In this document: positions 16,558 through 25,183 of the stretch, in pieces | How positions within the stretch are numbered: the stretch's first letter is position 1 | Layout: each line of letters opens with the position of its first letter | Assembly: GCA_032615215.1 (NCBI GenBank) | Contig: CP128433.1 | Coordinates: 2,563,501 to 2,627,500, forward strand | DNA from: Microbulbifer sp. MKSA007 | GTDB taxonomy: Bacteria > Pseudomonadota > Gammaproteobacteria > Pseudomonadales > Cellvibrionaceae | DNA length: 64,000 bases | Direction: 5' to 3' | Program-made: the position numbers and the translations under genes | Notes under the pieces: model-generated | What the model was told of the DNA's origin: nothing | The model's input: only the letters and a program-made list of their open reading frames with translations | The model's database searches: none

Positions 16558-17439
16558 TTGCCATCTACTTATCAAAATCATTCCCTGGGTGTTGGGTTAG
16601 CTCTTCTCGGCGGAGTGCTGATGGGGTGTCTTGGTATTGCCGGTAAGCTGGGTTCTGGTGCAGGCCTTAGCCCATTTCTGCTATTGGCTGCACAGGTCAT
16701 ATTGCTTGCTCCATTGTCGGGTATGTTTCTTCTGATGCGACAGGGGGTGGCGGGGATAAGGCCGGTGAATCCCCAGATCCTTGTCCTTCGCTCCATATCA
16801 GGTTTTGTCTATTTTGCTGCCTTCTATTGGGCGGTCAAGGGCATACCCATCGCAGATGCGCTGGTGCTGGAAAGCACGAATCCATTCTTTGCCATGTTGA
16901 TGGCCCGAGTATTCCTCGGTCACCGGGTTAGTATCGCCACTATCTTTCTTGCGATATTGGCATTCTTGGGCGTATGCCTCATTTTGATCCAGCACAGTGT
17001 TCAGGGCATTTTCAATCCCTACTCACTCCTTGCGTTGCTAGCGGGAGTAGCGCGTGCAGCGGGTAGTATCACAACCGGTGTCGCAGGCCGGACCGAGCCA
17101 CCTGAGCGCATCATGTTCTATTTCGCTGTTGGGATGTTGGTCTTTAGCTTATCTATTGTATTCTGGGAGGATGCGAAGGTAGAGACATCGTCGCTATGGA
17201 TTCTCGCGATTCCAGCGCTGCTGTTTGTTCCACAGAATCTTGCTTACACGATCGCTAATCGTGTTGCACCTGCTTACCTCGTTGGGGCACTGTTTTACAG
17301 TGCGATCCTCGTCGGTGTGTTAGCTGATCGTTTTATGTTTGACACAGAATTCGGTATCCGTGGTGTGATAGGCATGGGTATTACGGTTGCCGCTGGTCTT
17401 GGGTTGGCTTGGTTGCGGGCGAAAGAGCTCAAAGAGTAA
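16558..17439 (+). CDS. EamA/DMT-family transporter
   Basis: A 293-residue inner-membrane protein with about ten hydrophobic segments arranged as two similar halves, as in drug/metabolite transporters. Visible features are SISGFVYFAAFYWAVKGIPI, ALVLESTNPFFAMLMARVFL (the typical end of EamA repeat 1), and a second repeat ending GIGMGITVAAGLGLAWLRA-like. The substrate cannot be told. I used TTG 16558, since the protein from there has the expected first helix; AAAGG about 15 bases upstream is a weak ribosome site. It stands alone on the plus strand; no regulator adjoins it. Confidence 0.8.
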   Translation: MPSTYQNHSLGVGLALLGGVLMGCLGIAGKLGSGAGLSPFLLLAAQVILLAPLSGMFLLMRQGVAGIRPVNPQILVLRSISGFVYFAAFYWAVKGIPIADALVLESTNPFFAMLMARVFLGHRVSIATIFLAILAFLGVCLILIQHSVQGIFNPYSLLALLAGVARAAGSITTGVAGRTEPPERIMFYFAVGMLVFSLSIVFWEDAKVETSSLWILAIPALLFVPQNLAYTIANRVAPAYLVGALFYSAILVGVLADRFMFDTEFGIRGVIGMGITVAAGLGLAWLRAKELKE

Positions 17440-17567
17440 CTTGGTGCTCAGTACTCCAGCGTCAATCAAGTGCCTAAATACTCAAAAATCTATGGAAAAA
17501 TTTGGTGGGTTAGGGAGCGGTTGTTTACTGGGCCACTTTTCTCAATGACAGAGGCCTCTCCAGAGCT

Positions 17568-18523
17568 TCAATTTGTTACCTTTTTTGCCTGGTAAATCGC
17601 TAAGTCAGCTATTAGACGATAGGAGTTTTCGGAGTAGCCGCCACTGGTTACGGTGACCATAGGCGCATCCAGCGATTGAATCTGGTCAACTAGCCATTGG
17701 TCCCTTTTTCTGGCCCCATCGATACTGACCTGGAGCCCCCCAGCTTGTCCTGGGCAATAATATCTGTGCCTGCATTGTAGATAACCAGTTTAGGCAGTGG
17801 GCTCTGCTTAATGAAGTCCGAAAATTCTGACTCCAACCGACTGAGGTAACCTTCAGTATCTGTTCCTTGCTTTAGGGGTACTAAAAATGGCCAGCGAGAT
17901 TCCTGCTCATCGGGGTGCAAGCCGGGGTAGGCTTGCATATTGTACATATCAAAGATATGTATATTGGGGTCCTCCATGGCCCAGTCAGCAAACCCATTCC
18001 CTCTATGGGCATCAAGGTCAATTACCCAGATATTGTCATCTGGTGAGAGCAGGTGCTGTTCGCGGGCACGATTAATAGCAATGGCTACATCGGCGAAAGC
18101 ACAGAACCCCTCACCGTGACCAGCGAATGCATGGTGATAACCTCCACCGAGATTCAAAGCAGAGGTTTTCTTGCTCAAGGCTTCCCGTACCGCCAAGCAA
18201 GTGCCTTCTGCTGCAAAGCGCATTGGTTTCATGAAATATTTATTTAAAACGCCTGCGGGCAGCAAGCGCAGTAGCGGCATCTCTATAACGCGAGCCAGTG
18301 TTTTCGATTGATGTAAGCTATCTAAATAGGGCTGCGTATGTACAGATAATAGCCAGTCTTGACTAAGAGGCTCTGAAACAACTCTTAACTCAATGTTCGC
18401 TTCTGACTCGGCATTAATCAGTGCCAATGCTTTCTCATATTTACAGCCATCAAAAGGATGCAAGCTGGAAAGCAGCGGCAAGCTGATGTTGTAATTTGGC
18501 GAGTAGAATAGCGGTAGGCTCAT
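17568..18523 (-). pseudogene. Histone deacetylase-like hydrolase, broken by a 1-base loss
   Basis: A class I-type deacetylase fold protein of the bacterial acetoin-utilisation/acetylpolyamine-amidohydrolase group. Motifs are the HH pair in GGGYHHAFAGHGEGFC, the metal-binding DLDAHRGNG and NAGTDII. The open frame from 18523 ends at 17690 after an odd tail (GSRSVSMGPEKGTNG). A run of six C at 17736-17741 sits there. Adding one base restores LGGLQVSIDGARKRDQWLVD, then VTVTSGGYSEN and a normal end at TGA 17568-17570, giving about 318 residues. So the gene is either frameshifted or miscalled. Its ATG overlaps the stop of the upstream gene (18520-19023), so they form an operon. Confidence 0.85.
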
Positions 18524-19023
18524 GAGGTTATCTGGCTTCGAATTTGTAGCGCATAAGCTAACACATCATTGGGTGTCCACATATCAATATGATTACCAAA
18601 AAAGCGTAACTGGAAGAGAATACGATGAATAGGACTTGCTGCCCAGTCACTGATTTTGATTCCTCCTTTTCCAGGTGATGCGAACCCTGAGCCAGTCTCA
18701 AGTAACCAGGCAACGACCGTCGAGCAATTCTGATCCTTCATATTGTAATGCTTCTGCTCGCCCTTGAAGTTTTCCCAGGCTTCAATCATTTTTGTTTCAT
18801 TCAGCCCATCGATAAGAATGTTCTGATCCGCATCACCACCCTCGAGGCGTCTATCAACTCGATAACCACTTGGAAAGGAAGGGCTGTGAGATCGGCCGAT
18901 TTTAAAGTCCTTTTTCCCTGCTGCTGAAGAAGGCCAGTAGCTGATATAGGTGTTATCAATGGTGATGGAAGCATGTCCGACATTCCCGGTCTTTTGCTTC
19001 CAGACATGAACAGTAATAGCCAT
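18520..19023 (-). CDS. Papain/NlpC-like protein of unknown role
   Basis: A 167-residue protein beginning AITVHVWKQKTGNVGHASIT, with His in GHASI and Cys in DQNCSTVVAWLLETG. The order His then Cys suggests a circularly permuted papain fold (NlpC/P60, LRAT-like), as in some secreted peptidases and amidases. No signal peptide is seen. The start has GGAGAT 7-12 bases upstream. It overlaps the deacetylase gene by four bases, so the two are probably co-translated, which is unusual for a secreted effector. Fold assignment is from motif only. Confidence 0.6.
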   Translation of the reverse strand: MAITVHVWKQKTGNVGHASITIDNTYISYWPSSAAGKKDFKIGRSHSPSFPSGYRVDRRLEGGDADQNILIDGLNETKMIEAWENFKGEQKHYNMKDQNCSTVVAWLLETGSGFASPGKGGIKISDWAASPIHRILFQLRFFGNHIDMWTPNDVLAYALQIRSQITS

Positions 19024-19311
19024 CGCGATCTCCTTATTGCGTAGTGGCTTCTAAATTCAAAACTCAATGAAGAAAGGGCAGTTAGTTCAGTGACTAATTT
19101 TATTTAGGCGGGAGGTTAGCATACTTGTATCTGGGTTCGTAGTTTCAAGCAATTACACTGAGCTGTTGCCGTATTATTCTACCGATCCAGTAGTCATTGT
19201 GTGAAGAAACAGTAGTTTTGAGTTTTTTATTCGACAAGGTTTTGCTATTGGTCGATAAATAGGTGAATAGCACTTCTTTATCTTTGTAGCTTCTTGAGGT
19301 CTATTAGTTGT
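19024..19311. other. Intergenic region upstream of the papain-like gene
   Basis: About 290 bases between the start of the papain-like gene and the terminator of the lipoprotein gene; both genes are on the minus strand. It should contain the promoter for 19023-17568, but no clear -35/-10 pair is evident to me. Confidence 0.3.
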
Positions 19312-19350
19312 GTGATAAAAATAGAGAGCAAAATCCTCTATTTTTATCAC
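19312..19350 (-). terminator. Strong terminator hairpin after the large lipoprotein gene
   Basis: A perfect 15-base-pair stem, GTGATAAAAATAGAG paired with CTCTATTTTTATCAC, with a 9-base loop. The stem itself carries five A on one side and five T on the other, so it could act in both directions. It lies 27 bases past the stop of the lipoprotein gene. Confidence 0.75.
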
Positions 19351-19376
19351 AGCTAGTTTTACTTTCTATGAATGAA

Positions 19377-21572
19377 TCAATTGGCGCTATTTGAGTGGTA
19401 AATCATCGCTTGCCAAACGTTTTGCTTGCCGCCGCCGTAACTATCAATTGTAGGGTTCTTGATATATGACCAAGCGACTTTGCCGTTGCCCAGGAAGACA
19501 GGCTCGTCAAGTCCGCCCCAACCAAAATTCGTCAGCTTTACAGGGCCTTCCAATACATTTAGGTCTGCATCAATTTCCATAACATAGTAGGCTTTCGGAA
19601 CAAGCATCCGCATTGCCCCATTTTTAGCGGAACTGCGGTTATAAGAAAGGTTGTCGGAAATACACTGAAATTGAGCATAGCCAAATAGGTAACGCCCATT
19701 TTTCAAGTCGATAAGTTGTGGATCACTGATTTGACAGTCGGGCTCTTCTACAAGCCATTTAAAGCCTTCCCCCTCGATACTTCCTTCACCATCCGCTTTA
19801 GCAATACCAATGCGAGTCAGGGATGAGGATTCCAGAGCATCCCCACTGCGTAGCCCTTGTCTTGAAATGGTTGGGTTATCGCTGTTTGACATGTAGGAAA
19901 AGAAGCAGTTCGTATCATCGGATGAGCATTGCTGGTCAAAAGGCCCTTCAGTGCTGGTATCAATGCCGTATTCGCTTTGCAGGAAGCGATTCATTTCCTC
20001 GTCATCAATGTACTTGGGGGAGACGATGAGAGATAAGTTAGTATCTTCATCCACAGGGACTACAGTATGTCCACCTCCGTTAGAGAAAAATGCATTGTCG
20101 GAGGGGATCAGGTAATTGTAGTAACCTTCAAATCTACTGGTAGAAGAAATATCCTCCATTTTGATGGCAATAGTATTTAATCCGCGCGATTGATTATATT
20201 GACCACCATCGCTAGTGCAAATTGCTCCATACTTTTCGGTACCAGGATTATAAAATGCCCGGATATTCAAGACATGACCGTAGCCGCAAAGCCAATACCA
20301 GCCTCTGTTATTACTGCCACTCATATTTAAGGACCAGTTATCGCGATCAATAACAGTCATTCCAGCAGAATAGTGGGAGCCACCATAGCTGCTATCAAAA
20401 ACCCGAGCAGTTACTGAGAAAGCGTAGCTGGTGCGGCCTTGGCTATCATTCTCGACATAGATAAGCTCTTGGGCTCCGGCGTGGCCACCTCCGTGCATCT
20501 TGTTTACAACGTAGGCCGCAGGCTTCTCGCTAAGGGCTAAGTTATCCCACTCCATTAGCCAGATTTGATCATTATATTTATAGCCATTCTCGCGAATATA
20601 CTCGACCATAGCGTTATAGTCGGCTTCAGAGAGTTGATCGACAATATAAGCCATCTCTTCTTGCATTTCGTTACCTTTAATTGTCTTAAAGGTCGGGGAA
20701 TTGCCGAAGTCGGTCTCGGGGAAATTTTCTTTTAGCCCAGGTAGGAAGTCCTCGAACTTTAGTGTGGGATGGTCCGTAAAATAGCCAATGTATTGACTGT
20801 GATTGGTAGATATCATCAGGCCGATATCCCTTTCAATACGTCCGTCAATAGCACTGATATTATTTTCCATCTTCATCCAGTCGCTACCGTATTGCTCAAC
20901 CAGATCCCCTTGAACATCATAGCGCTCGTTTGCCTGGTATTCAGTGTTGCACAAGACCGCAACCCGTGAGCAATCAGCGCTAGCTGCGATACCATGGGCT
21001 TCGTAGCATTGTTTTAGAACTGTGGTATTGCCGGTTTGGTCGAAGCTTAGAGTTTCAGGATTATATTGCAGCTCATAAACAGTGCCATAAGTGGTTTCAT
21101 CTTCTCCACTACCTTCGCTAAGGGTTTTGGAAACAAACATCCTGGGTCTATCAGTGTCGGTTGCGCAAGCTGTGGTGTAACTTCGCATGGGCACAGAATG
21201 TAGATTGTCATCCTGATTACTATCTGTTCTGGCTATATAGTGTGGGAGCCCATGGACTTCTTCGGCATTGGTTTGGCCATTCGGCAATGTGATATCCCGG
21301 GAAGTAATCTGCGCAAACCCCAGATCAGCCGTTTCTATATCGCCAACAGTCACAGTGCCAGGTTCGTTGTCTGGAAGGGTCCCCGATCCGCTATCCCCAG
21401 AGCCGCTACCACTACCTGAACCGCCACCATCCCCAGAGCCTTGGCCCCCGCCATTGTCGTCAGATGATTGGGCTGGGTCCGAATCTGAAGAAGAGCCTCC
21501 ACCTCCTCCACATGAAGCCAGTATGACTGTAAATGCCAGTGCCAAAGTTTTCTTGCTGAATAGCTTGCTCAT
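19377..21572 (-). CDS. Large lipoprotein with Gly/Ser linker, unknown function
   Basis: A 731-residue protein with type II signal MSKLFSKKTLALAFTVI and lipobox LASC, followed by a disordered, Ser/Gly/Asp-rich linker of about 60 residues and a large globular part. I chose ATG 21572 rather than the earlier start at 21629 because it begins the lipoprotein signal. The globular part has repeated short motifs around tryptophan and glycine (NRGWYWLCGYGHVLNIRAFY, GGGHTVVPVDEDTNLSLIVS, TNFGWGGLDEPVFLGNGKVA) that suggest a beta-propeller, with an even number of cysteines likely to form disulfides. It is surface or periplasmic by inference. I do not recognise a named family. Confidence 0.7.
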   Translation of the reverse strand: MSKLFSKKTLALAFTVILASCGGGGGSSSDSDPAQSSDDNGGGQGSGDGGGSGSGSGSGDSGSGTLPDNEPGTVTVGDIETADLGFAQITSRDITLPNGQTNAEEVHGLPHYIARTDSNQDDNLHSVPMRSYTTACATDTDRPRMFVSKTLSEGSGEDETTYGTVYELQYNPETLSFDQTGNTTVLKQCYEAHGIAASADCSRVAVLCNTEYQANERYDVQGDLVEQYGSDWMKMENNISAIDGRIERDIGLMISTNHSQYIGYFTDHPTLKFEDFLPGLKENFPETDFGNSPTFKTIKGNEMQEEMAYIVDQLSEADYNAMVEYIRENGYKYNDQIWLMEWDNLALSEKPAAYVVNKMHGGGHAGAQELIYVENDSQGRTSYAFSVTARVFDSSYGGSHYSAGMTVIDRDNWSLNMSGSNNRGWYWLCGYGHVLNIRAFYNPGTEKYGAICTSDGGQYNQSRGLNTIAIKMEDISSTSRFEGYYNYLIPSDNAFFSNGGGHTVVPVDEDTNLSLIVSPKYIDDEEMNRFLQSEYGIDTSTEGPFDQQCSSDDTNCFFSYMSNSDNPTISRQGLRSGDALESSSLTRIGIAKADGEGSIEGEGFKWLVEEPDCQISDPQLIDLKNGRYLFGYAQFQCISDNLSYNRSSAKNGAMRMLVPKAYYVMEIDADLNVLEGPVKLTNFGWGGLDEPVFLGNGKVAWSYIKNPTIDSYGGGKQNVWQAMIYHSNSAN

Positions 21573-21994
21573 AATTTTGCCCGTAAATGTGCGATTGGAA
21601 TCGATTGTTATCTGTGAAATTGTCGACAAAATCTCATTTTTTGAGTTATTAGAATTGGGAGCGCCATTCTAGTTTTCTTGATCTAGCTTTCTGTGGATTA
21701 CTTAATAATTTCTCTAAAGGGGCATTATTTTGATAGGAAATCTGGTGAAGTCTCTCTGTTTGAGCATTTGAAGAAGCTTTACATGGAATCACTAGAATTT
21801 TTGTCGAAGGCCAAGTAGGGTGGTTGCCATCTTAATTGGTATTGTTGATCCTATAGTTTTTACCAATGATTCTGGCTAGCGCTTTGATAAGGTTTTCAAG
21901 AGTGAAAGGGTAGGGGGTTAATTTGTTGCTGGAATAAATTCCATTAAAGTTGATGTGGCTGGAGATAAATGTATTAAACGGTTTGAACTAAGTT
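21573..21994. other. Intergenic region, no gene seen
   Basis: About 420 bases between the lipoprotein start and the RAYT relic. It must contain the lipoprotein promoter on the minus strand. No ORF or repeat is supported. Confidence 0.3.
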
Positions 21995-22255
21995 GCAGCG
22001 TGCGCAGGGGAGGAAGCATCGGCAATAGCCCGCGCTAAGATGTCAGCATTTATTGAACCAAATATAAGTTTTCTGTACTGCTCCCACTATCTCACAAAGT
22101 CTGCGCAAAGCCTCAAAAAATTCCGGTTCAGAAATGGTCAGTGCCTGATTGATATAGTGGGCTGTGCCGAGATAGGCGCTGTGCTCTCGGCAACACGGTA
22201 TTCTTGTCTGAGGTCTAAAAATCTCCAGCCCGTATGTATAAAATCTGAATAGTGG
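21995..22255 (-). pseudogene. RAYT-type transposase remnant D
   Basis: The minus strand reads HYSDFIHTGWRFLDLRQEYR then VAESTAPIS, aligned to fragment A (HYLELVDGSGQHLDPRKRGY, IAESTPPIL). The remaining 100 bases match A base by base without gaps but with heavy substitution. It lies 30 bases downstream of csrA copy 2, the same order as fragment A and csrA copy 1, so csrA and this fragment were duplicated as one unit long ago. Confidence 0.6.
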
Positions 22256-22285
22256 TTTGGTTGAGGCGGCGACTGATAAATAGCT

Positions 22286-22459
22286 TTAAGGTTTCTGTTT
22301 CTTCTTGATACGTATATAGATCTCTTCACGATGAATGGGTAGAGACTTGGGTGCATCTATACCTATCTTCACTTGACTGCCTTTTACTTCAATAACTGTT
22401 ATTACAACATTTGTTCCAATTCTCAGGTTTTCACCAGTCCGGCGCTTTAAAATCAACAT
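22286..22459 (-). CDS. csrA: CsrA-family RNA-binding regulator, copy 2
   Basis: A 57-residue protein, MLILKRRTGENLRIGTNVVI with HREEIYIRIKKKQKP at the end. It is about 80% identical by eye to copy 1 at 3811-3981, with many silent changes, so both copies appear to have been kept under selection. The start is ATG 22459, since it gives the standard MLIL and has AAGGA 7 bases upstream. A GGA hairpin at 22487-22501 precedes it, as in copy 1. The conserved small ORF ends just before it. A group II intron sits upstream of that ORF and may cut it off from the original promoter. Confidence 0.9.
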   Translation of the reverse strand: MLILKRRTGENLRIGTNVVITVIEVKGSQVKIGIDAPKSLPIHREEIYIRIKKKQKP

Positions 22460-22477
22460 GCTCATTTCCTTCGGAAG

Positions 22478-22672
22478 CTAAATTATGTGCGGATTCCACA
22501 CGAGGGGAAGCTGGAAAGTGGTGTGTGGAGGAGGGTTAGGAGGCGCACGAGAACGGTAGGCATAAAAGAAGAAAATACGGATGTAACGCTCCCAGAGCCT
22601 AATGAAACACCCTAAGCTCCTGAGTCTAGTCAACTTTATTGAAGACGAGCGGGTTTCTAGCGTATTATCCAT
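22478..22672 (-). CDS. Conserved small protein upstream of csrA, copy 2
   Basis: A 64-residue ORF from ATG 22672 (MDNTLETRSSSIKLTRLRSL) with the shared block IRIFFFYAYRSRAPP and a proline-rich end. It ends 18 bases before csrA copy 2. Differences from copy 1 in the shared blocks are mostly silent. The start codon is ATG where copy 1 has GTG. The intron boundary (22679/22680) is only 7 bases upstream of the ATG, so a ribosome binding site would have to come from the intron-side sequence. No known family. Confidence 0.5.
   Translation of the reverse strand: MDNTLETRSSSIKLTRLRSLGCFIRLWERYIRIFFFYAYRSRAPPNPPPHTTFQLPLVWNPHII
22487..22501 (-). promoter_or_regulatory. GGA-bearing hairpin in the csrA copy 2 leader
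   Basis: In the transcript strand GTGTGGAATCCGCAC folds on itself with one G-U pair and GGA at the loop side. It sits 28 bases before the start, the same place as the hairpin of copy 1, although the sequences differ. Compensated change supports a real RNA structure, and CsrA binding is an inference. Confidence 0.5.
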
Positions 22673-23185
22673 ACAGCCAGTGCGTCCTGAGTATTTTTTT
22701 TTTTTATTTTTTATAAATAAAAAATAAATACGTGCTATCCAGGAGATGGAGGTCGGCCCTCCGTTATCGCTTTGCAGGAAGTGATAACAAACCGCCTCAA
22801 GGTGATCGGAGTAAAGAGCTTTGGTTAGAAGCGCTTGAGGAAAAGGCGTAAGAGATACGTCAGGTATGTTGTGTAGAGACGAATGCAAATGAACCACTGA
22901 TGAGGTGTCGAAAGCGTATTACCAAGATGATGTCAAAACCCGTGCACTGGCTAAGTGCGGGGATAAGCTTGGAGGTTACCTGTTTACCGACCGAGTGGCA
23001 TCCGGCATAGAGGTGGCGTGAACACACAACAGGCTTTTGGGTGGAACAGGAGAACCTGTCGTCCAGGTGTTAAGGAAGAGCGTCAAGTAGAGGCCCTACA
23101 AGACGTTGAGTACCAAGACTGGTCACAGGGGCGGAACAACCCGTAGTAGTGGAGAAGCGGCTGTAATGGACGTGGAGCGAAGGGG

Positions 23186-24484
23186 TTGTCGTATTCGGCG
23201 ACTAACCGTGTAATCAACCCAGATGGGGAGGAATTAACGATTAGCGCAAAGCCATTCAATATTCCCAAGCGAGCGGTTTGGGAAGCGTGGAAGCAGATTA
23301 AGGCTAATGGCGGCGGAGCGGGGATTGATGAGATAACGATAGAGCAATACGAATCGAGTCTTGTCAAAAACCTGTACAAGCTATGGAATCGGATGTCATC
23401 TGGCAGCTATTTTCCATCAGCCGTCAAACGAGTGGATATTCCGAAACTCGATGGCAGCCTGCGACCACTGGGTATCCCCACAATCGAAGATCGCATTGCA
23501 CAAATGGTGGCTAAGCAACTGCTGGAGCCAGAATTGGAGAAGGTATTTCACCCTGACTCCTACGGTTATCGGCCAGGCAAATCTGCTATAGACGCAGTGC
23601 GTCGAGCTCGACAACGATGCTGGGATAGAATCTGGGTAGTTGATTTAGATATCAAAGGTTTCTTTGACAATATTAATCACGAACTCCTGCTGAAGGCATT
23701 AGATAAACATAATAATCATCGGTGGGTCAGACTCTATGTACAGCGCTGGTTAACGGCTCCAGTACAACATCGGGACGGACAGCTTGAAGAGCGAACACAA
23801 GGTACTCCACAAGGGGGCGTAATTAGCCCGCTACTAGCAAACTTGTTTTTGCACTACGCGCTGGACGCCTGGATGGTGAGAACGCACAGAGATATTCCTT
23901 TTGAGCGTTACGCGGATGATGCTGTTTACCATTGTCGTAATCCTCGAGAGGCGGATCGCTTACTGGCGGCTCTAAAAGCACGCCTGACTACCTGCGGGCT
24001 TGAGGCTCATCCAGAGAAAACGCGCAAGGTTTACTGCAAGAACAGTAATCGTAAAGACTCCCACCCAGTGACCCACTTTGACTTTCTGGGGTTTCGATTT
24101 GGTCCCAGAAAAGCAAGGAATCGCCAAGGGCAGATCTTCACCGCATTTAGTCCTTCAATGAGCCCTAAGGCCTTCAAGAGGATTAAGGATAAGGTCAGGC
24201 AATGGCGAGTAATAAACTGGGTGGATCGATCACTATCTGAAATGGCAAAAGTACTTAATCCCGCAATACAGGGTTGGCTGAACTACTATGGTCACTTTGG
24301 GCGGAGATATGGTGTTTATCGACTTCAGAAGTATCTTGACCAAACGCTGATGCGTTGGGCCAGGAAGAAGTTTAAGCATCTAAAGCGAAGCTGTTTCAAG
24401 AGCTGGGTCTTTATTGGAAAGGTTCGTCAACAAATGCGCGGCTTGTTTGCACACTGGAGAATGGGAAGATTGCAAATGTGCTGA
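23186..24484 (+). CDS. ltrA: Group II intron reverse transcriptase/maturase
   Basis: A 432-residue intron-encoded protein. RT blocks in order are GGGAGIDEITIEQYE (RT0/1), RPLGIPTIEDRIAQMVAKQL (RT2), VVDLDIKGFFDNINHELLL (RT3), GTPQGGVISPLLANLFLHYA (RT4), the catalytic ERYADDAVYHC (RT5, YADD), and LGFRFGPRKARNRQG (RT7). A maturase (X) domain follows with IQGWLNYYGHFGRRYGVYRL. No HNH endonuclease domain is visible at the C-terminus, so it is the endonuclease-free type. The TTG start at 23186 follows GGAGCGAAGGGG. It helps splicing and retrohoming of the surrounding intron. Confidence 0.93.
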   Translation: MSYSATNRVINPDGEELTISAKPFNIPKRAVWEAWKQIKANGGGAGIDEITIEQYESSLVKNLYKLWNRMSSGSYFPSAVKRVDIPKLDGSLRPLGIPTIEDRIAQMVAKQLLEPELEKVFHPDSYGYRPGKSAIDAVRRARQRCWDRIWVVDLDIKGFFDNINHELLLKALDKHNNHRWVRLYVQRWLTAPVQHRDGQLEERTQGTPQGGVISPLLANLFLHYALDAWMVRTHRDIPFERYADDAVYHCRNPREADRLLAALKARLTTCGLEAHPEKTRKVYCKNSNRKDSHPVTHFDFLGFRFGPRKARNRQGQIFTAFSPSMSPKAFKRIKDKVRQWRVINWVDRSLSEMAKVLNPAIQGWLNYYGHFGRRYGVYRLQKYLDQTLMRWARKKFKHLKRSCFKSWVFIGKVRQQMRGLFAHWRMGRLQMC

Positions 24485-24491
24485 ATACGAA

Positions 24492-24526
24492 GAGCCGTAT
24501 GAATTGAGAGGTTCACGTACGGTTCT
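24492..24526 (+). ncRNA. Group II intron domain V
   Basis: GAGCCGTATG and CGTACGGTTCT form the diagnostic stem around an internal GAGAGG/TTCA region, 8 bases after the maturase stop. The catalytic triad position (AGC in GAGCCG) is present. Domain VI follows (GAGGTCGAAG to GGTCTACTCGAC). Confidence 0.85.
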
Positions 24527-24565
24527 GTGAGAGGTCGAAGGGGAAGTTCCTTTGGTCTACTCGAC

Positions 24566-24910
24566 CTTTGATAGGTCTGATATCAACTTGGTTAGCTGGC
24601 CCCTGGTGTTGGCGCACCTTGGGTCAGCGCTTTTACTTTTCTCTTATGTCACTTTACCGTTCTCCTTTTGGGGGGAAGCTTTGATAAAAAATCTTGGAAC
24701 GATTGATTCTGTTGGACTATTAGCCCTGTAGAAAACCCCTGAATTGCGAACCAAGTACTGATAAATATCTATCGATTTTACGCGGCTTTGACACTAAAAC
24801 AAACTTAATAAAATCCAATAAGATTATTTTCGTGCCTATATTTTAATGGGCTTTCATTTTTTAAATTTCAATTTCCTGCTGGCAATTTGAACTTGGATCG
24901 AAGTATTTTC
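24566..24910 (-). repeat. Leader region of csrA unit copy 2, cut off by the intron
   Basis: Diverged copy of 4199-4560 (GGTTAGCTGGCCCC, TTTGACACTAAAACAAACTT, ATTTTCGTGCCTATATTTT). In copy 1 it lies directly upstream of the small ORF and csrA. Here the intron separates it from them by 1.9 kb. No ORF is seen. The following 24911-25183 also holds nothing recognisable. Confidence 0.55.
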
Positions 24911-25183
24911 TAATTTGAAAATAGAGATTACTAATGGCTAAAAATTATCTTTGCCACTTTGAACGCATAATTTTTGGTTGGCATGTATTGGGGGAAAATA
25001 CAAATCATTGTATTACTAATATCCTATAAGGATGTTTCAGTCGCGTAATCTGAAGGGCTGGCAAGAGTAATTCGACCGGGAGCCTTTAAGACCAGAATGT
25101 TTATTGCGAGCATCTGATAATAGATGCTTGGGAGGAATAGACTGTTTACTTCCAATCCGCTAAAAACAATCCAGAGGGTAGGT

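Larger units (their letters stand above)
22680..24565 (+). mobile_element. Group II intron with encoded reverse transcriptase (1886 bp)
   Basis: The 5' end GTGCG and the 3' end CTACTCGAC fit group II introns. The ends are fixed by comparison with the uninterrupted csrA unit at 4199: exon bases AGCCA before the intron and CTTTGATA after it join to give AGCCACTTTGATA, which is exactly the sequence at 4201-4213. The 5' part (22680-23185) is structured non-coding RNA, then the ORF lies in domain IV, then domains V and VI. The intron lies opposite in direction to csrA, so it would not splice from the csrA transcript and simply interrupts its leader. It looks intact and mobile. Confidence 0.92.
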
